Source: an uncultured Collinsella sp.
GTDB lineage: Bacteria > Actinomycetota > Coriobacteriia > Coriobacteriales > Coriobacteriaceae
Assembly (NCBI GenBank): GCA_900754275.1
Contig: CAAECF010000130.1
Span: 1-13,890, forward strand
Reading direction: 5' to 3'
Length of the DNA stretch: 13,890 nt
The notes under the pieces are model-generated. The model saw nothing but the letters and a program-made list of their open reading frames with translations, was not told the DNA's origin and did no database searches. A program made the position numbers and the translations under genes. This document shows positions 13,593 to 13,890 of this stretch, in pieces (position 1 is the stretch's first letter; each line of letters begins with the position of its first letter).

Positions 13593-13890
13593 AATTGACT
13601 CCTTTTTTGTGTTTAACCCCTGTCATGCATGTGGCAGGAGTCAGATTCACGACGTAGTTTATATTAACTCACATCAAACGGTTTTTCATTGTGTTTCACA
13701 CGAATTGTTGGACAGATGTCGTATCCCTGCGCTCGCCCGCCGGGCGGGGCGGTTAAGTTTGCTGCTCTACAGTCCTGCGCAAGACGGAAAGCACATTAAG
13801 TGCTTTCCTTTGCGTGCGGAACTCGCGACATGAAATAGGCGGTGCCAAAAGAATGGCGTAATTCTTTTCCGGGGAATAACTTGGCAATGA
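13593..13890. other. Non-coding region upstream of ptsH with several inverted repeats
   Basis: No convincing gene is seen. On the minus strand a -10-like TAATATAAA lies at 13666-13658 without a good -35. Further upstream are AAAC-c-GTTT-type and GTGT-ttc-ACAC (13691-13701) dyads that could bind a sugar regulator. A strong hairpin pairs GGAAAGCAC (13786-13794) with GTGCTTTCC (13800-13808), extended outward by CGCAA/TTGCG (13778-13782 and 13810-13814). Another pairs AAAAGAAT (13847-13854) with ATTCTTTT (13861-13868). The window ends before showing which transcript they belong to. Confidence 0.5.
13596..13643 (-). promoter_or_regulatory. ptsH leader: anti-Shine-Dalgarno stem
   Basis: In the minus-strand leader TGACTCCT (13643-13636) is the exact reverse complement of AGGAGTCA (13603-13596), which contains the ptsH Shine-Dalgarno. 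Pairing would hide the ribosome binding site in an 8-base stem with a 32-base loop. An alternative stem CCTG/CAGG in the loop region uses part of the same upstream arm (around 13619-13638). Together these look like two mutually exclusive folds. The structure is by eye; no folding energy was computed. Confidence 0.5.

Noticed and set aside
1..13890. CRISPR array, integrase, toxin-antitoxin pair, defence genes or a biosynthetic cluster
   Set aside because: No direct-repeat array and no genes of these types are visible on either strand. The only mobile-element trace is the short transposase remnant.

Overview
The window appears to be coriobacterial (Actinomycetota) chromosomal DNA, most likely from or near Collinsella. 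This rests on the high G+C codon use, the type of PTS and kinase genes present, and a tRNA-Glu(CTC) typical of high-G+C Gram-positives. The genus is inference; no marker gene was searched.

It splits into two blocks. Block A (1-5304, plus strand, very G+C-rich even between genes) looks like a metal-tetrapyrrole or iron-chelate acquisition cassette. It holds the 3' part of a CbiK-type anaerobic cobaltochelatase, a hairpin-rich gap, a surface lipoprotein with a NEAT/Shp-like domain, a lipoprotein fusing a NEAT-like domain to a FecB/BtuF-type binding protein, a FecCD permease, and a FecE-like ATPase with an extra C-terminal domain. The last four genes are 0-4 nt apart and form one operon. The lipoproteins would capture ligand at the surface, the permease and ATPase would import it, and the chelatase could insert or exchange the metal. 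Heme, a corrinoid and a siderophore all remain possible as substrate.

Block A ends at a short remnant of an IS3-family transposase (about 5320-5412). Its stop codon lies two bases from the stop codon of the convergent TetR-type gene that opens block B. The remnant and the change in character of the intergenic DNA suggest that block A was acquired or rearranged here.

Block B (5415-13592, every gene on the minus strand) reads, in transcription order: ptsH (HPr), ptsI (Enzyme I), two paralogous PfkB/FruK-type sugar-phosphate kinases, the CCA-adding enzyme, tRNA-Glu(CTC), a YbhN/LPG-synthase-type membrane protein, and the TetR regulator. HPr and EI supply phosphate to sugar permeases encoded elsewhere, and the kinases would act on the imported sugar phosphates. 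Clear intrinsic terminators follow ptsH, both kinase genes and the tRNA, so the unit is split into segments of separately set expression. The ptsH leader can pair a perfect 8-nt anti-Shine-Dalgarno arm with the ribosome binding site, a candidate translational switch. The last 298 bases (13593-13890) hold no convincing gene but several strong inverted repeats.
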